From positions 1 to 8,037 of the forward strand of contig JAFVET010000096.1 of assembly GCA_017475875.1 (NCBI GenBank): a stretch of DNA of 8,037 nucleotides, read 5' to 3'. This document shows positions 7,484 to 8,037 of the stretch, in pieces. The notes beneath the pieces are model-generated. The model saw only the letters and a program-made list of their open reading frames with translations, was not told the DNA's origin and ran no database searches. The position numbers were made by a program, and so were the translations under genes. How positions within the stretch are numbered: the stretch's first letter is position 1; each line of letters opens with the position of its first letter. The stretch is from Candidatus Methanomethylophilaceae archaeon (lineage in GTDB: Archaea > Thermoplasmatota > Thermoplasmata > Methanomassiliicoccales > Methanomethylophilaceae).

Positions 7484-7495
7484 AAGGTATAACCG
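7484..7495. promoter_or_regulatory. TATA-like element in the divergent helicase/thioesterase gap
   Basis: The 105-bp gap (7431-7535) contains AAAGGTATAACC on the plus strand, read as GGTTATACCTTT on the minus strand. For the thioesterase it would place the start near 7515, giving a leader of about 20 bases with GGGAAGGT (7522-7529) as ribosome binding site. For the helicase it would give a start near 7464 and a leader of about 34 bases with GGGAGG (7440-7435). One near-symmetric box could therefore serve both genes. CATTATG on the minus strand near 7458-7464 is too close to the helicase start to be preferred. Inferred from spacing. Confidence 0.4.
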
Positions 7496-7535
7496 CGATG
7501 AAACCATCACACGTCCGATACGGGAAGGTATGGGA

Positions 7536-8037
7536 ATGTCTGACAGAACCATCGAACCAGGCGTCAAGGGAACCGGCGAGGTGACCGTGATCGCGGACAA
7601 CACGGCCAGATCCATGGGCAGCGGCACGTTGGAGGTCTTCGCGACCCCGGCGATGGCCCTGCTTGTCGAATCCGTGTCCTCCGAAAGCGTCGAAAGCCTG
7701 CTTGAAGACGGTTGGACGACGGTCGGGACCAGGATGGATTTGACCCATTCCGCACCGTCGCCCGTAGGGTCGCATATTTTCTGTGAAACGGAGCTTGTGG
7801 AAGTCGACAGAAGGAGACTGGTCTTCTCCTTCCATGTCAGAGACGGTTCGGGAGAGATTGGTTCCGGAACCCATGAACGTTTCATCGTTGACTCGGCCAG
7901 ATTCATGGATAAGGCGTCTTCGCGTCTGCGATCGCACGTGGAACAGCTGCTGCAGGAGCACCGGGAAGAGCAGACAGCCGCACATCACCGTGCGGTCGGT
8001 GCCGAACTTCTCCGGGAGGAGCCCGATGAGGTACGAC
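7536..8037 (+). CDS. Hotdog-fold thioesterase, FlK-like family, C-terminally extended (cut by window end)
   Basis: The 167 codons visible run off the right edge. The protein resembles fluoroacetyl-CoA thioesterase (FlK)-like hotdog enzymes, which hydrolyse acyl-CoA thioesters. EVFATPAMALLVE (33-45), a His after DLT (H71) and GEIGSGTHERF (106-116) match the family. Thr37, Glu45 and His71 have the same spacing (8 and 26 residues) as the FlK triad Thr42, Glu50, His76, and Gly64 matches Gly69 (FlK recalled from memory). The residue aligned with FlK's gating Phe36 is Thr31, so fluoroacetyl-CoA specificity is unlikely; the substrate is unknown. The hotdog domain should end near residue 131. A charged, Gln/Glu/His/Arg-rich, probably helical tail of at least 36 residues follows, longer than the usual 130-140-residue family members. 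I chose the ATG at 7536, six bases after GGGAAGGT (7522-7529). The ATG at 7530 abuts that site and would add only two residues (MG). The gene is divergent from the helicase gene. Confidence 0.88.
   Translation, partial: MSDRTIEPGVKGTGEVTVIADNTARSMGSGTLEVFATPAMALLVESVSSESVESLLEDGWTTVGTRMDLTHSAPSPVGSHIFCETELVEVDRRRLVFSFHVRDGSGEIGSGTHERFIVDSARFMDKASSRLRSHVEQLLQEHREEQTAAHHRAVGAELLREEPDEVR

Noticed and set aside
7431..7988. The helicase frame stays open upstream for 186 more codons to an ATG at 7988, suggesting a 1408-residue protein.
   Set aside because: The HRDC domain and a good GGGAGG site mark the start at 7430, and the extra stretch lies antisense to the clearly recognisable thioesterase gene and has no family-like sequence.
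1..8037. CRISPR arrays, tRNA or rRNA genes, transposase or integrase genes, and insertion-sequence ends.
   Set aside because: No regularly spaced repeats, no cloverleaf-like segments in the short gaps, and no mobile-element protein motifs were seen on either strand.

Overview
The window looks like a piece of an archaeal chromosome with fairly GC-rich genes and AT-rich gaps. The best guess is a methanogen-like Thermoplasmatota, for example the Methanomassiliicoccales. This rests on three inferences: TATA-like boxes at archaeal spacing, one start with no visible ribosome binding site next to others with GGGAGG or AAGGTGA, and a short exported protein whose N-terminus resembles those of that group. 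Nothing in the window is a taxonomic marker, so the assignment is tentative.

Layout from left to right. Positions 1-128 (minus) hold the start of a small exported or membrane-anchored protein that runs off the window. Positions 129-237 are an AT-rich gap with a TATA-like element, a 26-bp interrupted dyad and T-rich tracts on the minus strand. Positions 238-3719 (minus) hold a two-gene operon for a heterodimeric type IV ABC exporter. The first gene (1986-3719) has degenerate catalytic residues in its nucleotide-binding domain. The second (238-1989) is canonical. The two overlap by a GTGA junction. A 42-bp gap (3720-3761) carries a TATA-like box and a perfect 13-bp palindrome at the expected transcription start. 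Positions 3762-7430 (minus) encode a 1222-residue fusion: an N-terminal HRDC domain, a DUF4011/COG1112-like Upf1-type SF1 helicase, and a C-terminal PD-(D/E)XK (DUF559/Vsr/MTES_1575-like) nuclease. A 105-bp divergent gap (7431-7535) separates it from a plus-strand gene (7536 to beyond the window end). That gene encodes a hotdog thioesterase of the fluoroacetyl-CoA thioesterase (FlK)-like family and has an extra hydrophilic C-terminal tail.

How the genes fit together: the two ABC half-transporters almost certainly form one exporter with one active and one degenerate ATP site. The helicase-nuclease is a self-contained nucleic-acid processing enzyme whose architecture resembles predicted single-protein antiviral effectors. 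No methylase, toxin, CRISPR or integrase gene is visible beside it. The thioesterase and the exported protein have no obvious functional link to the rest. The most interesting item is the HRDC-helicase-nuclease fusion.
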